DNA from: Flavobacterium aestivum | GTDB lineage: Bacteria; Bacteroidota; Bacteroidia; Flavobacteriales; Flavobacteriaceae | Assembly (NCBI RefSeq): GCF_026870175.2 | Contig: NZ_CP113977.2 | Span: 1,302,001-1,366,000, forward strand | Reading direction: 5' to 3' | Length of the DNA: 64,000 nucleotides | Shown here: positions 18,388-27,389 of the stretch, piece after piece | How positions within the stretch are numbered: the first letter of the stretch is position 1 | Layout: each line of letters starts with the position of its first letter | Program-made: the position numbers and the translations under genes | The notes under the pieces: model-generated | Databases searched by the model: none | Seen by the model: the letters and a program-made list of their open reading frames with translations, nothing else | Told to the model about the DNA's origin: nothing

Positions 18388-18486
18388 TATTCAGTTGTTG
18401 GTTTTAGCTTTTAGTTGAACCTGAGGGAAGAGATGATTTTATTAAGGCTAAAGAATGTTAACCCTAAATGATTTTTATTTTTATAC

Positions 18487-18519
18487 AAAAAAAGACTGTC
18501 GATTGTGACAGTCTTTTTG
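18487..18519. terminator. Terminator between EamA gene and M16 operon
   Basis: Stem AAAAAGACTGTC/GACAGTCTTTTT with a short loop; functional in both directions for the convergent genes. Confidence 0.85.
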
Positions 18520-18537
18520 ATGTAAGGGAAGTTTTAA

Positions 18538-20586
18538 TTATTGAAAATCGGTATCTTTTACACCTTCATTAATTGTGATTTCAGACATTTTGATATTCAA
18601 TTCAATGCCTACATTTTGTATGATAGTATATGGTACTTTTACGCTTTTTACTTCTTTGTAATCGGCAAAATTAGTTGTTACAGTCATAGTTTGTCCGCTT
18701 TGTTCTATTATTTTAGACTCGGCTAGTTTTAGCCCTGTTTTGGTATCGTAGAAATAAGTGTTTTTTCCGTTTTTGATAGCAAAAGCATCGTTCCCATTGA
18801 TTGCTTCAATTCGGTCAATGGTTAGAGCAGAGTTTTTCAACATTAGGATTTCTTCAAATGGGGTTGCTGATGCTTTCATTTCGGCTAATTCTGCACCTTC
18901 AAAGTCTTTACGTTGTCCTTGTTGTATGGCATAAGCTCCTTTTTGATTGATTACTTGTTTCATTATGCTCATTGGCCCCATGGCAATTTCTACCAATGCA
19001 TTTCCTTTAGTGTCCATTTTTGAAATATATGTTAATGGACTTGGGGCTTGCGGGATGTTCGTTGATCCCGTCATTGCAATAGATTTTACCGCCAAAACTG
19101 CTTTTTCTCCACCAATTGCATTGATGTAATTTTCAAATACATTTTTGGCTGTGATTCCTGCAGGGATTTCTTTTTTCAAAACTGGTTTTTCTAAAGGGGT
19201 ACCATATTTATCAAAATAGAACATAGGGATTTTTAGTTTTTCTAATCCTGGAGCAATCTCAGAACCTTTTCCGGTAATTACAATTCGCATATTGTCTAGC
19301 AGAAAGTATTTATTGGCTACACGTAATACATCGTCTGTGGTTACGGCATTAATAGTCTGAATGTATTTTTCGTAAAAATCAGCAGGGAGCTTTTCTGTTT
19401 CTATGTTTAATGCATATCGAGCTACGGTTTGGGGTTTTTCTACTTGCATCACAAATCTTCCAATATAGCCCGCTTTTACAGTCGCAAGAACTTCATCGGT
19501 TACTTTTTCGGTTCTTATTCTTTTTATTTCTTTGATGAATTCTACGACAGCACTATCAGTAACGGCATTTCTTACTGCAGATTTGGCAAAGAATTTAGAA
19601 GTGTATTTTCCAGCACCTACGTTTGATCTTGCTCCGTATGTCCAAGCATGTTTCTCACGTAAATTCATATTCAAATAACTGTTAAAATCTCCACCCAGAA
19701 TTTGATTTGCAATTACAGCAGGGAAAAAATCTGGATCACTCATTTTTAAATTCACGGTGTTGACCAATGCTATTTCGGATTGAACCGCATTAGGTACATC
19801 AATTAAATTGATTTGTAAATTAGAAACATTTACCGGAGCATCATATGACGTTTTTGGAGTGCTTCTTTTCTCCCAACCACCAAATAATTTCTCTACAGCT
19901 GCTTTTACATTGTTGTATTTTACGTCTCCAATAATTATTAAATAAGCATTTTCTGGAACGAAATAATTGTGATAATTCGTTTCTACATCGGCGAGAGTTA
20001 TATTGTTTAATGTAGATTCAGTCATAAACTCTCCAGAAGGATGGCTTTTGCCAAATGCCAATGCATCAACAACTCTATTGGCAATTGCTGGAACGCTTTT
20101 TTCTTCGGCTTTCATCCCTTCGATTAATTTGGCTTTTTCCTTGTCAAATTCTTCTTGGGTAAAATTAGGGTTTAATGCGCCTTCGGTCATCAGTTCTAAA
20201 ACTCTTCCACTAAATTTAGAAAGTGAGTTTGCGGTGGCTCCGCGTGAGCTAAAATCGATGTCGGCTCCTAAGAAGTCGATTTCTTCGTTGAAAGCTACTT
20301 TGGTTGTTTTTTTACTTCCGTTACCAATTAAATTACTGGTAAGTTTGTCTACTCCCTTTTTGTTACCTTCTGCAAATGGAGCATTGTCTAGGGTTAAGTT
20401 GAATGAGACTCTTGGTAATTTATGATTTTCTACAACCAATACTTTCATGCCATTGGTCAGAACAAAAGTTTGTGGTTTTTTGATATTTATTACGGGTGAT
20501 TTACCGGGTTTAGGTTGTGTGCGATCTTGTGCTTGCATGGTTCCTGTTAACAATAAAAGGATGAATACTATACTTGTTTTTTTCAT
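18538..20586 (-). CDS. M16-family protein, inactive-type subunit with LolA-like C-terminal domain
   Basis: A 682-residue exported protein with signal peptide ending MQAQ. Residues about 35-460 form two M16 domains, but the HxxEH zinc motif is absent: the matching helix reads GVDKLTSNLIGNG. This is the pattern of the non-catalytic partner of an M16 pair. The last roughly 200 residues (from about GITAKNVFENYINAIGG) look like an outer-membrane lipoprotein-sorting (LolA-type) beta domain. It lies 13 nt downstream of the active M16 gene and is cotranscribed, so a heteromeric periplasmic peptidase is likely. Confidence 0.88.
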   Translation of the reverse strand: MKKTSIVFILLLLTGTMQAQDRTQPKPGKSPVINIKKPQTFVLTNGMKVLVVENHKLPRVSFNLTLDNAPFAEGNKKGVDKLTSNLIGNGSKKTTKVAFNEEIDFLGADIDFSSRGATANSLSKFSGRVLELMTEGALNPNFTQEEFDKEKAKLIEGMKAEEKSVPAIANRVVDALAFGKSHPSGEFMTESTLNNITLADVETNYHNYFVPENAYLIIIGDVKYNNVKAAVEKLFGGWEKRSTPKTSYDAPVNVSNLQINLIDVPNAVQSEIALVNTVNLKMSDPDFFPAVIANQILGGDFNSYLNMNLREKHAWTYGARSNVGAGKYTSKFFAKSAVRNAVTDSAVVEFIKEIKRIRTEKVTDEVLATVKAGYIGRFVMQVEKPQTVARYALNIETEKLPADFYEKYIQTINAVTTDDVLRVANKYFLLDNMRIVITGKGSEIAPGLEKLKIPMFYFDKYGTPLEKPVLKKEIPAGITAKNVFENYINAIGGEKAVLAVKSIAMTGSTNIPQAPSPLTYISKMDTKGNALVEIAMGPMSIMKQVINQKGAYAIQQGQRKDFEGAELAEMKASATPFEEILMLKNSALTIDRIEAINGNDAFAIKNGKNTYFYDTKTGLKLAESKIIEQSGQTMTVTTNFADYKEVKSVKVPYTIIQNVGIELNIKMSEITINEGVKDTDFQ

Positions 20587-20599
20587 GATATCTGTTTAT

Positions 20600-21925
20600 C
20601 TAGTTAATAGGTTTTGCCTTGGCAGGTATATAATCTAAAAGTAAACGTTGGTTTGGATTTAGGTATTTTTTTGCAACCTCTCTTATTTCTTCACGGGTAA
20701 TAGAATGGTATATTTCAATCTCAGTATTAATTAGGTTAACATCTTTATATAGCAAATAATAAGAGGCAAGGTTATTAGCAATTCCCTCTATTGTTGAATT
20801 GGTATCTACGAAGTTATTGTCAAACTTGTTTTGTAGTTTTTGATAGTCTTTTTCAGAAATCAAATCGGTTTGGATTTTTACGATTTCTTCGTCAATTTCT
20901 TTTAGTATATCTGTAGTGGTGAAGTTGCCCATTGGTAAACCATATACTATGTACATACCGTAATCTTCCTGGCTAAAACCAACTGCTCCAATTTGCAAAG
21001 CCATTTTTTTATCGTCTACCACTTTTTTGTATAATTTAGAACTTTTACCATCACTTAGGTAAGAAGAAATTAAGTCTAAAACTCTTGCATCTCTGCTTTT
21101 CATTGAAGGGGTGCGATAGGAAGCTACTAACATTGGAATTTGAATATTAGGATCTTCGTAGGTTGCTTTTATGGTCTGGGTAATAGGCTCTTCTACGTAG
21201 GTTTTTTTAGGAGTAACTTCACCTTTTGCAATTGGTCCAAAATATTTTTGAATCCATTCTTTGGCTTGTTTCTTTTCAAAATCTCCTGCTACAACCAAAA
21301 CGGCGTTATTAGGCAAATAAAACTTTTTGTTGAAGGCTTGGAATTCTTCTAGAGTCGCGGCATCTAAATCTTTCATGGAGCCAATGGTAGTCCAGCGATA
21401 TGGGTGATTTTTGAACATGTTCACTTTTACAGCAGCAAGGATATTTCCGTAGGGTCTGTTATCGTAGCTTGTTCTTTTTTCTTCTTTGACTACTTCGTTT
21501 TGTGTGTCAACTCCAATTTTATTGATTATTGGGTGCATTAATCTTTCGGATTCCATCCAAAGTCCCAATTCTAAATTGTTCGATGGAAATATCTCGTAAT
21601 AATAAGTTCTGTCATCAGTAGTGTTGGCGTTATTAGTGCCTCCGTTTGAAGTAACAATTTTAAACCATTCACCTCTTTTGATGTTTTCGGTTCCTTCAAA
21701 TAATAAGTGTTCAAAAAAGTGAGCGAAACCAGTACGATCCGGATTTTCGTCTTTTGCACCTACATGATACATGACAGATGTAATCACGACTGGAGCAGAA
21801 GCATCTTGGTGTAAGATAACATGCATACCATTATCTAAATCGTATTCTTCGAAGACTACTTTTTGAGCCGAAGCTACTCCGCCTAACATTAATGTTGCAC
21901 CTAATATCATTATTGATTTTTTCAT
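20600..21925 (-). CDS. M16-family zinc metallopeptidase, active subunit
   Basis: A 441-residue exported protein with signal peptide ending VASAQ. The inverzincin motif is H69-F-F-E72-H73 (GFAHFFEHLLFEGT), with the downstream third-ligand Glu in the NEVVKEEKRTSYDNRPYG region about 75 residues on. The C-terminal half is the second M16 domain. It is first in a two-gene unit with an inactive-type partner downstream, as in other bacterial M16 pairs. It probably degrades peptides in the periplasm. Confidence 0.93.
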   Translation of the reverse strand: MKKSIMILGATLMLGGVASAQKVVFEEYDLDNGMHVILHQDASAPVVITSVMYHVGAKDENPDRTGFAHFFEHLLFEGTENIKRGEWFKIVTSNGGTNNANTTDDRTYYYEIFPSNNLELGLWMESERLMHPIINKIGVDTQNEVVKEEKRTSYDNRPYGNILAAVKVNMFKNHPYRWTTIGSMKDLDAATLEEFQAFNKKFYLPNNAVLVVAGDFEKKQAKEWIQKYFGPIAKGEVTPKKTYVEEPITQTIKATYEDPNIQIPMLVASYRTPSMKSRDARVLDLISSYLSDGKSSKLYKKVVDDKKMALQIGAVGFSQEDYGMYIVYGLPMGNFTTTDILKEIDEEIVKIQTDLISEKDYQKLQNKFDNNFVDTNSTIEGIANNLASYYLLYKDVNLINTEIEIYHSITREEIREVAKKYLNPNQRLLLDYIPAKAKPIN

Positions 21926-22127
21926 AAAGATTAATAATTTAATTTTCTATTAGTAATAGAGAATATATAGTTGTTACGTCAAAAATACCTTTTTTTGCGC
22001 TTTAAATGTAAGTAGATTCTACTTTGTTTGCTTTTTAATATTTTTTGTAAAAAATGTTAAATTGATGTGCTTGAAAATATGCTGTTTATAGTCTAAAAGT
22101 TAAGGGATTATTTTTTTAAATAAAGGA

Positions 22128-22157
22128 TTGCAGGGTAAATATTTAATTGTATATTTG
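22128..22157 (+). promoter_or_regulatory. Promoter of rplU-rpmA
   Basis: TTG at 22128-22130 and TATATTTG at 22150-22157 with a 19-nt spacer, a full match to the Bacteroidetes consensus. Confidence 0.85.
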
Positions 22158-22187
22158 CAACCTTAAAAATTATTAAAACAATTCAGT

Positions 22188-22616
22188 ATGTATGCAATCG
22201 TAGAGATAGCAGGGCAACAGTTTAAAGTAAGCAAAGACCTAAAGGTTTACGTTCACCGTTTAGCTAATGAAGAAGGATCAAAAGTTTCTTTTGATAAAGT
22301 TTATTTAGTAGACGATAACGGTTCAATCACAATAGGCGCCCCAGCTATAGAAGGTGCTTCAGTAGAAGCTAAAGTGTTACAACACTTAAAAGGAGATAAA
22401 GTTATCGTTTTCAAAAAGAAAAGAAGAAAAGGTTTCAAAAAGAGAAACGGTCACAGACAATATCTTTCTCAAATTGTAATTGAAGGTATTACTGTTGGAG
22501 GAGCTCCTAAAAAAGCAGCTTCTAAAAAAGCAGCAGTTGAAGCAACTACAGAAGAAGCGCCAGCTCCTAAAGTAAAAAAAGCTCCAAAAGCTAAAAAAGA
22601 AGATACACAAGAATAA
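22188..22616 (+). CDS. rplU: 50S ribosomal protein L21 with basic C-terminal tail
   Basis: bL21 of the large subunit. Residues 1-103 are the standard protein (MYAIVEIAGQQFKV at the start; KRRKGFKKRNGHRQ in the rRNA-binding part). A further 39 residues rich in Ala, Lys, Pro and Glu form a tail not found in the E. coli protein; such tails occur in other Bacteroidetes. It is first in a two-gene operon with rpmA. Confidence 0.97.
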   Translation: MYAIVEIAGQQFKVSKDLKVYVHRLANEEGSKVSFDKVYLVDDNGSITIGAPAIEGASVEAKVLQHLKGDKVIVFKKKRRKGFKKRNGHRQYLSQIVIEGITVGGAPKKAASKKAAVEATTEEAPAPKVKKAPKAKKEDTQE

Positions 22617-22638
22617 TAACAAAATAAACTAATACGCC

Positions 22639-22899
22639 ATGGCTCATAAGAAAGGTGTCGGTAGTTCCAAGAATGGTAGAGAATCAGAATCAAAACGTTT
22701 AGGCGTTAAGATTTTTGGTGGTCAAGCTGCAATTGCTGGGAACATCATCGTAAGACAAAGAGGTTCAAAACATAACCCAGGAGAAAACGTTTACATTAGT
22801 AAAGATCACACTTTACATGCAAAAGTTGATGGAGTTGTTGTGTTCCAAAAGAAAAGAGATAATAAATCTTATGTTTCTATACTTCCATTCGAAGCATAA
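22639..22899 (+). CDS. rpmA: 50S ribosomal protein L27
   Basis: bL27, 86 residues, starting [16 protein letters not shown]. Its N-terminus reaches the peptidyl-transferase centre. There is no cleavable N-terminal extension of the Firmicutes type. It follows rplU by 22 nt and ends before a strong terminator. Confidence 0.97.
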   Translation: MAHKKGVGSSKNGRESESKRLGVKIFGGQAAIAGNIIVRQRGSKHNPGENVYISKDHTLHAKVDGVVVFQKKRDNKSYVSILPFEA

Positions 22900-22925
22900 T
22901 CATAAGAGTTATTAGACATTATTGC

Positions 22926-22955
22926 AAAACCCGTTTCGAAAGAAACGGGTTTTTT
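22926..22955 (+). terminator. Terminator of rplU-rpmA
   Basis: Perfect 12-bp stem AAAACCCGTTTC with a GAAA loop, followed by T residues. Confidence 0.92.
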
Positions 22956-23005
22956 GTTTTAAGCCTAAATGTGATTATTAAATAATTGATTTTCTATGAT
23001 TGTCT

Positions 23006-23025
23006 CCAACGGTTGAAACCGTTGG
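23006..23025. repeat. REP-like palindrome
   Basis: CCAACGGTT and its complement around a 2-nt centre, without a T tract. Nearby text (ggctaagcc, atcacgggc) resembles other dispersed repeats common in Flavobacterium intergenic DNA. Confidence 0.5.
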
Positions 23026-23105
23026 CTAAGCCTTGCTTCAAAATCGAAAATCACGGGCTTTTAGTCTCATAGGTTTCTAGATTGTAATATTCAGGAAGGG
23101 CTTGA

Positions 23106-25430
23106 TTAGTTAGATGGGTTAAATGTAAATCCAACACTGAAAAACAATCTCACTTTGTCTATATTGTTTATCCATGAAGTATCAAAATGTATAGGTCCTA
23201 GGATGGATTGGTATGAGAGTGCTGCTCCTCCTGATAGTAAAAGACTGGTTTCTGTACCGCGATCCCAATTTCCTTTTGGAGAAAAAACATCGCCAATGTA
23301 TTCGTTAAAGTTTTTAAAACCAACGGATGCAATGTTAAAATGTGGAGTTATGTAAATCTTGCCTAGCGGGTTTATTTGGGCTCCAAGTTTCATTGCCATA
23401 AATTGAGATGCATTGAGTTCGTCTTCGTGTAAGCCTGGAAAAGAAAAGCGGTTGCTTCCTGAGCTAGGTAGAATGCCTCCAAGGAAATATTTTGCAGCAT
23501 AGCCATAATCTGAAAATGAAACATCGTCGTTATGGAGTTTGTCTTCAAATATAAAGTTGGCGTCAAAACCCATGATACAGGTGATTTTCTTTTTTAAGAG
23601 CATTCTTTTTTCAAATCCGAATCCTAATTTGGTGAACCCGTTTGTTTGACCAGAATAATCGGTTAATGTTACATCCGTAAAGGATATATTAGCATTACTA
23701 AGGAGCGAACGGTTTATGTTAGCTCTTAAAATCGTTCCGCTAGTTGCAAAAAAAGCTTTATCTATATCATTATATGAATAATGCACTTTTATTTCCATGT
23801 CTTCAAAGCTGTAGTTTTTAAGGGATATTACATTGGGATTTAAATAAGGATCATTTTTGGGCTTTACTTCTGTGTAGTTGTAGTTTAGACCAAGACCAAT
23901 ATAGCTTTTTAGGGAATTTAAATTTTTGTTGGCTTCATTGTTGAATTCGAAAGAATTATAAAGCATGTTGTCTGCTGATTTTCCATCGATGAAGAGCTCT
24001 TGTCTTAAAAAGGCGCCATAAAGTTCGGAACTCCACCACCAGTCTTTGTTTTTTCCGAAATTTTTCTGAAAATCGATTCTACCTTTTGGTTGTTCGGCTA
24101 TATCGGCAGTAACGATAAAGCGAGAAGATGGAATGAGGATATTTCGTCCTGTGTAATTTAGAATTAGCCCCACGCCTCTATAGGTGTCATAGTGAAGGGA
24201 TGCATTGAATAGGTTTTTAGAGTATTCAAATCCATTTAAGGTTAGTCCTATTTTGTTTTGTTCGGTTATGAAATAGCTGTAAGTGATTTGATGAAACAAA
24301 TTAGTTCCCATGGCTCGATTAATGCCTTTAATCAAGTCTTTGGTGGTGTATTGTGCTTTTGGTTTGATGTTAGTTCGGGCAATTACAAGAGGGATGTTTT
24401 CCTTGCTTATATTTTTATAAATAATAGTATCGACAAAAAATTCATTGGCCATTTTAGGAAGCTCGTGCGTTCTTTGTTGGAAGCCATTTAGTTTCTTTGC
24501 TAATTCGACTAATGCGGGCAGGTTTTGAGTTGTGGCAATTTTACCATCTTTGTAAATTTCGTTGCTTTCATTAAAATCAGCAGTAGAGAATCTTAAGTTG
24601 GGTAAATGGTCCACCAGAATCGTACAGTTTTTTCGGTTCTCTGGATTTTTAATGTTGCTGGGAAACATACTGGTTTGCATTAATATGGTTATAAAATTAT
24701 CCAGTTTGTCCTTGGGTTCCATTCCTCCGCCCACATCGCTGCCAATTATGATATCGGCTCCCATTTCTTTGGCAACATCAGTGGGGAAATTGTTCATAAC
24801 GCCTCCATCGACCAAAAGGGTTTCCTCATACGGCATTGGTTTGAAAACTGCGGGTAAAGACATACTTGCTCTCATTGCGAATGCTAAACTTCCTTGACTG
24901 AGGATTATTTCTTTTCCATTTACAACGTCTGTGGCCATCGCTCTAAATGGAATCGAAAGGTTGTCAAAATCTTTGACATTGTACACTGGGAAAGTTAATT
25001 CAGAAAGATATTCCCTTAAATTTTGATCGTTTAATATAGAACTAAGATTAGTGGGTTTTCCGTCTTTTATTCCAATTCCGACTAAATATCTTTGAAATTC
25101 ACTTTTTTCTTCTACCCCAACATTTTTTAGCGACATACCTCCGCCTAGTAACTTGTCCCAATCCATGCTTCTTGTGAGTTTTGCTATACTGTCGCCAGAA
25201 TATCCCATAGCATACAAGCCTCCCATGATGCTTCCCATGCTGTTTCCTACTATAAGATCTGGTACAATATGTAAAGAATCTAATGCTTGTAAGAGTGGAA
25301 TATGCGCTACCCCTTTGGCACCGCCACCACTCAATACTAATACGACTTTAGGTTTTTTGTCTTGTGCAAAATTAATTTGACTTACTGTAAAAAAAATAAA
25401 TAAAAGGTAGAGGGGGAGATTTCTTTTCAA
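23106..25430 (-). CDS. Patatin-like phospholipase with outer-membrane barrel (PlpD-like)
   Basis: A 774-residue protein with a signal peptide ending NFAQ. The patatin domain (about 28-310) has the oxyanion loop GGGAKG (35-40), nucleophile Ser64 in GNSMG, and Asp208 in DGG. After a POTRA-like linker, about residues 420-774 have the alternating pattern and terminal strand (FFSVGFTFNPSN) of a BamA/surface-antigen 16-stranded barrel. This is the type Vd autotransporter layout; the lipase may stay on the periplasmic side or be displayed. The start codon is TTG, needed to include the signal peptide. Confidence 0.92.
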   Translation of the reverse strand: MKRNLPLYLLFIFFTVSQINFAQDKKPKVVLVLSGGGAKGVAHIPLLQALDSLHIVPDLIVGNSMGSIMGGLYAMGYSGDSIAKLTRSMDWDKLLGGGMSLKNVGVEEKSEFQRYLVGIGIKDGKPTNLSSILNDQNLREYLSELTFPVYNVKDFDNLSIPFRAMATDVVNGKEIILSQGSLAFAMRASMSLPAVFKPMPYEETLLVDGGVMNNFPTDVAKEMGADIIIGSDVGGGMEPKDKLDNFITILMQTSMFPSNIKNPENRKNCTILVDHLPNLRFSTADFNESNEIYKDGKIATTQNLPALVELAKKLNGFQQRTHELPKMANEFFVDTIIYKNISKENIPLVIARTNIKPKAQYTTKDLIKGINRAMGTNLFHQITYSYFITEQNKIGLTLNGFEYSKNLFNASLHYDTYRGVGLILNYTGRNILIPSSRFIVTADIAEQPKGRIDFQKNFGKNKDWWWSSELYGAFLRQELFIDGKSADNMLYNSFEFNNEANKNLNSLKSYIGLGLNYNYTEVKPKNDPYLNPNVISLKNYSFEDMEIKVHYSYNDIDKAFFATSGTILRANINRSLLSNANISFTDVTLTDYSGQTNGFTKLGFGFEKRMLLKKKITCIMGFDANFIFEDKLHNDDVSFSDYGYAAKYFLGGILPSSGSNRFSFPGLHEDELNASQFMAMKLGAQINPLGKIYITPHFNIASVGFKNFNEYIGDVFSPKGNWDRGTETSLLLSGGAALSYQSILGPIHFDTSWINNIDKVRLFFSVGFTFNPSN

Positions 25431-25595
25431 GGTTTCTTGTTTTAAGTTGGTTATTGAAGAGTAAAATCAGTTGGTTGTATCTAATAGTAAACACTAAGAT
25501 ATTGAAAATTATATTTTTAGAATATAAAAAGGGTGTTTAATTTAATGTCAATTTTTAGAAACAATTTTTAAATGAAAGGTCAATTTATTAGATTT

Positions 25596-26699
25596 TTATA
25601 ATTCTGAGGAATAAAAAATAGAATCTGCCTTCCTGGAGTTTTTTAATAATAAATAATGTGATTTTATTGCGTTTAAGACGGGTCTACAGGTATATGGGAG
25701 TTTGTTTTCTTTGGCATGTTTGCGTATAATAGGGGTTATTTTCGGGTAATAGGTATGTCCAATTGTGGGAAACAAATGATGTGCGACATGATGGGTAAAT
25801 CCTCCGTATAGAAAATCAAAAACAGGATTTCCGGCATTAAAATCTTTGGTAGCCATCAGTTGATGTTCGGCCCAGGTAACGTCCATTTTACCATTCGAAG
25901 GGGGTAATGGGAAATGGGCAGTTTCGTCTGCATGAGTAGATACCAACGCCACAACTCCAAATAAACTTGAGGTTAAGTGCATTACTATCCAAGCGGTAAA
26001 AATGGTTCCGAAAGATTGCTCTAAAACCCAATAAGGAATAATCAGCATGTAAAACAGATTGAATGCTTTGGCAACAAAAAGTTTTATATATTCTATGGAA
26101 GGGATGGTGTATACACGTTTTAAATAGTTGTCTTTGGTTCCAAAAAAATCTTTAAAATCTCTAATATATAACCAAATAAGAGTATAAAAGGGATATAAGA
26201 ACCATATGTAAATATGTTGGTATTTGTGAAAACTATATAAAGGGCTATTAGGGAAAATGCGTATTATATCAGTTTGCTTAATATCACAATCCCAATTCTG
26301 AATGTTTGGGTAAGGATGGTGTAACAGTAAGTGACGCTGAATCCAAATTTCGCTATTTGTGCCAAAAAAATCTATTATATAACAGAAAATACGGTTTTGT
26401 TTTTTTGTTTCAAAAAGAGCTCCGTGGCTGGCATCGTGAAAAGAGTTCACAAAAATGAGTATCATAGAAAAACCCATAATGATGTAAATAGAAAACAATA
26501 AAGCTGTATTGTTTCCAAATGCTAAAATGCAGGAGTAAGAAATAAAAAATGCAGCTAGAAGTCCCAGTGCTTTTATGATGTTTTTGTATTGTAATCTTTT
26601 ATCTTTTAGTACTGTTTCGTGTACTTCTTGGGCTAATTTTTTGAAAAAATCATCTTTTCCGGCACGAAGAAATTGTGGTTTTTGTACAATGTCGCGCAT
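25596..26699 (-). CDS. Fatty acid desaturase
   Basis: A 367-residue membrane-bound di-iron desaturase. The three histidine boxes are HDASH (88-92), HLLLHH (123-128) and HHVAHH (303-308), all intact. Hydrophobic helices flank them (about 43-85 and 205-250). The spacing of boxes resembles front-end/acyl-lipid desaturases rather than stearoyl-CoA types. It probably introduces double bonds into membrane acyl chains. It stands alone, with a 690-nt gene-free region upstream. Confidence 0.93.
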   Translation of the reverse strand: MRDIVQKPQFLRAGKDDFFKKLAQEVHETVLKDKRLQYKNIIKALGLLAAFFISYSCILAFGNNTALLFSIYIIMGFSMILIFVNSFHDASHGALFETKKQNRIFCYIIDFFGTNSEIWIQRHLLLHHPYPNIQNWDCDIKQTDIIRIFPNSPLYSFHKYQHIYIWFLYPFYTLIWLYIRDFKDFFGTKDNYLKRVYTIPSIEYIKLFVAKAFNLFYMLIIPYWVLEQSFGTIFTAWIVMHLTSSLFGVVALVSTHADETAHFPLPPSNGKMDVTWAEHQLMATKDFNAGNPVFDFLYGGFTHHVAHHLFPTIGHTYYPKITPIIRKHAKENKLPYTCRPVLNAIKSHYLLLKNSRKADSIFYSSEL

Positions 26700-27389
26700 A
26701 TCAAAATAATTGAGAATAACATCAAATTTATTACGTAAAATTATTTAAAAAAAGCGTTTGTTGTTAAGTATTAGTAAATTAGTTTTTATCAGATGGTATT
26801 ATCAAACAAAAAAATCTTGCAGTGATGTAAGGGTTTGTTATGATTTTAAAAAAGGTTTTCAAAGCTTTTTTGTTAATGATTATATATTCTTGGTGTCCAC
26901 TTTAGTGTAATTTTCTTTTTTATAAACAGGTTTTTGAAAATTTTCAGGATGTTTTCTTAATTGTTGAATTATTTTCAGATTTGTAATTTCATTATTTTCT
27001 CAATTACTTCCACATCAAATGCTTTGATTTTTTTGAGGGCTTTTTAGAAATGTTTTTATGTTTACTGTAAGTGTGATTATTTTGATGAGTATTCAATTGA
27101 AAAAGAAAGGTGTAAAAGGTTTAGGTTGTTGAAGGTTTGATTGTTTAAAAAAAAGTTTTTTGATTTTTTGAAGATTAGAAGCCTTGATGTTGGATATGGT
27201 TTGCGAAGTCGGGAGACTTAGACGAATGGTGAGCTTCCAAAAGAAAAGACATAAGAAATTATGTGTTTCCATCTTTTTTATCCTAAGTTGAAGTATGAAT
27301 GATTTTTTCTACTTATTTTTTAAGAAAAAACTGTATCGATGAAGTTGGTTTTTTGGTGTAAAAAACTGTACTTTTCAAGAAAAAAATAA
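26700..27389. other. 690-nt gene-free region
   Basis: No convincing gene, RNA or repeat. Small features are a weak AAGTC/GACTT hairpin near 27207-27220 and CATAA/TTATG near 27250-27263. On the minus strand, 27048-26880 shows two short open stretches in different frames that read like protein text and could be a decayed gene end, but AT-rich DNA can produce such text by chance. Confidence 0.5.

Noticed and set aside
20003-20425. 140-codon plus-strand ORF inside the M16 gene
   Set aside because: Shadow of the real minus-strand gene.
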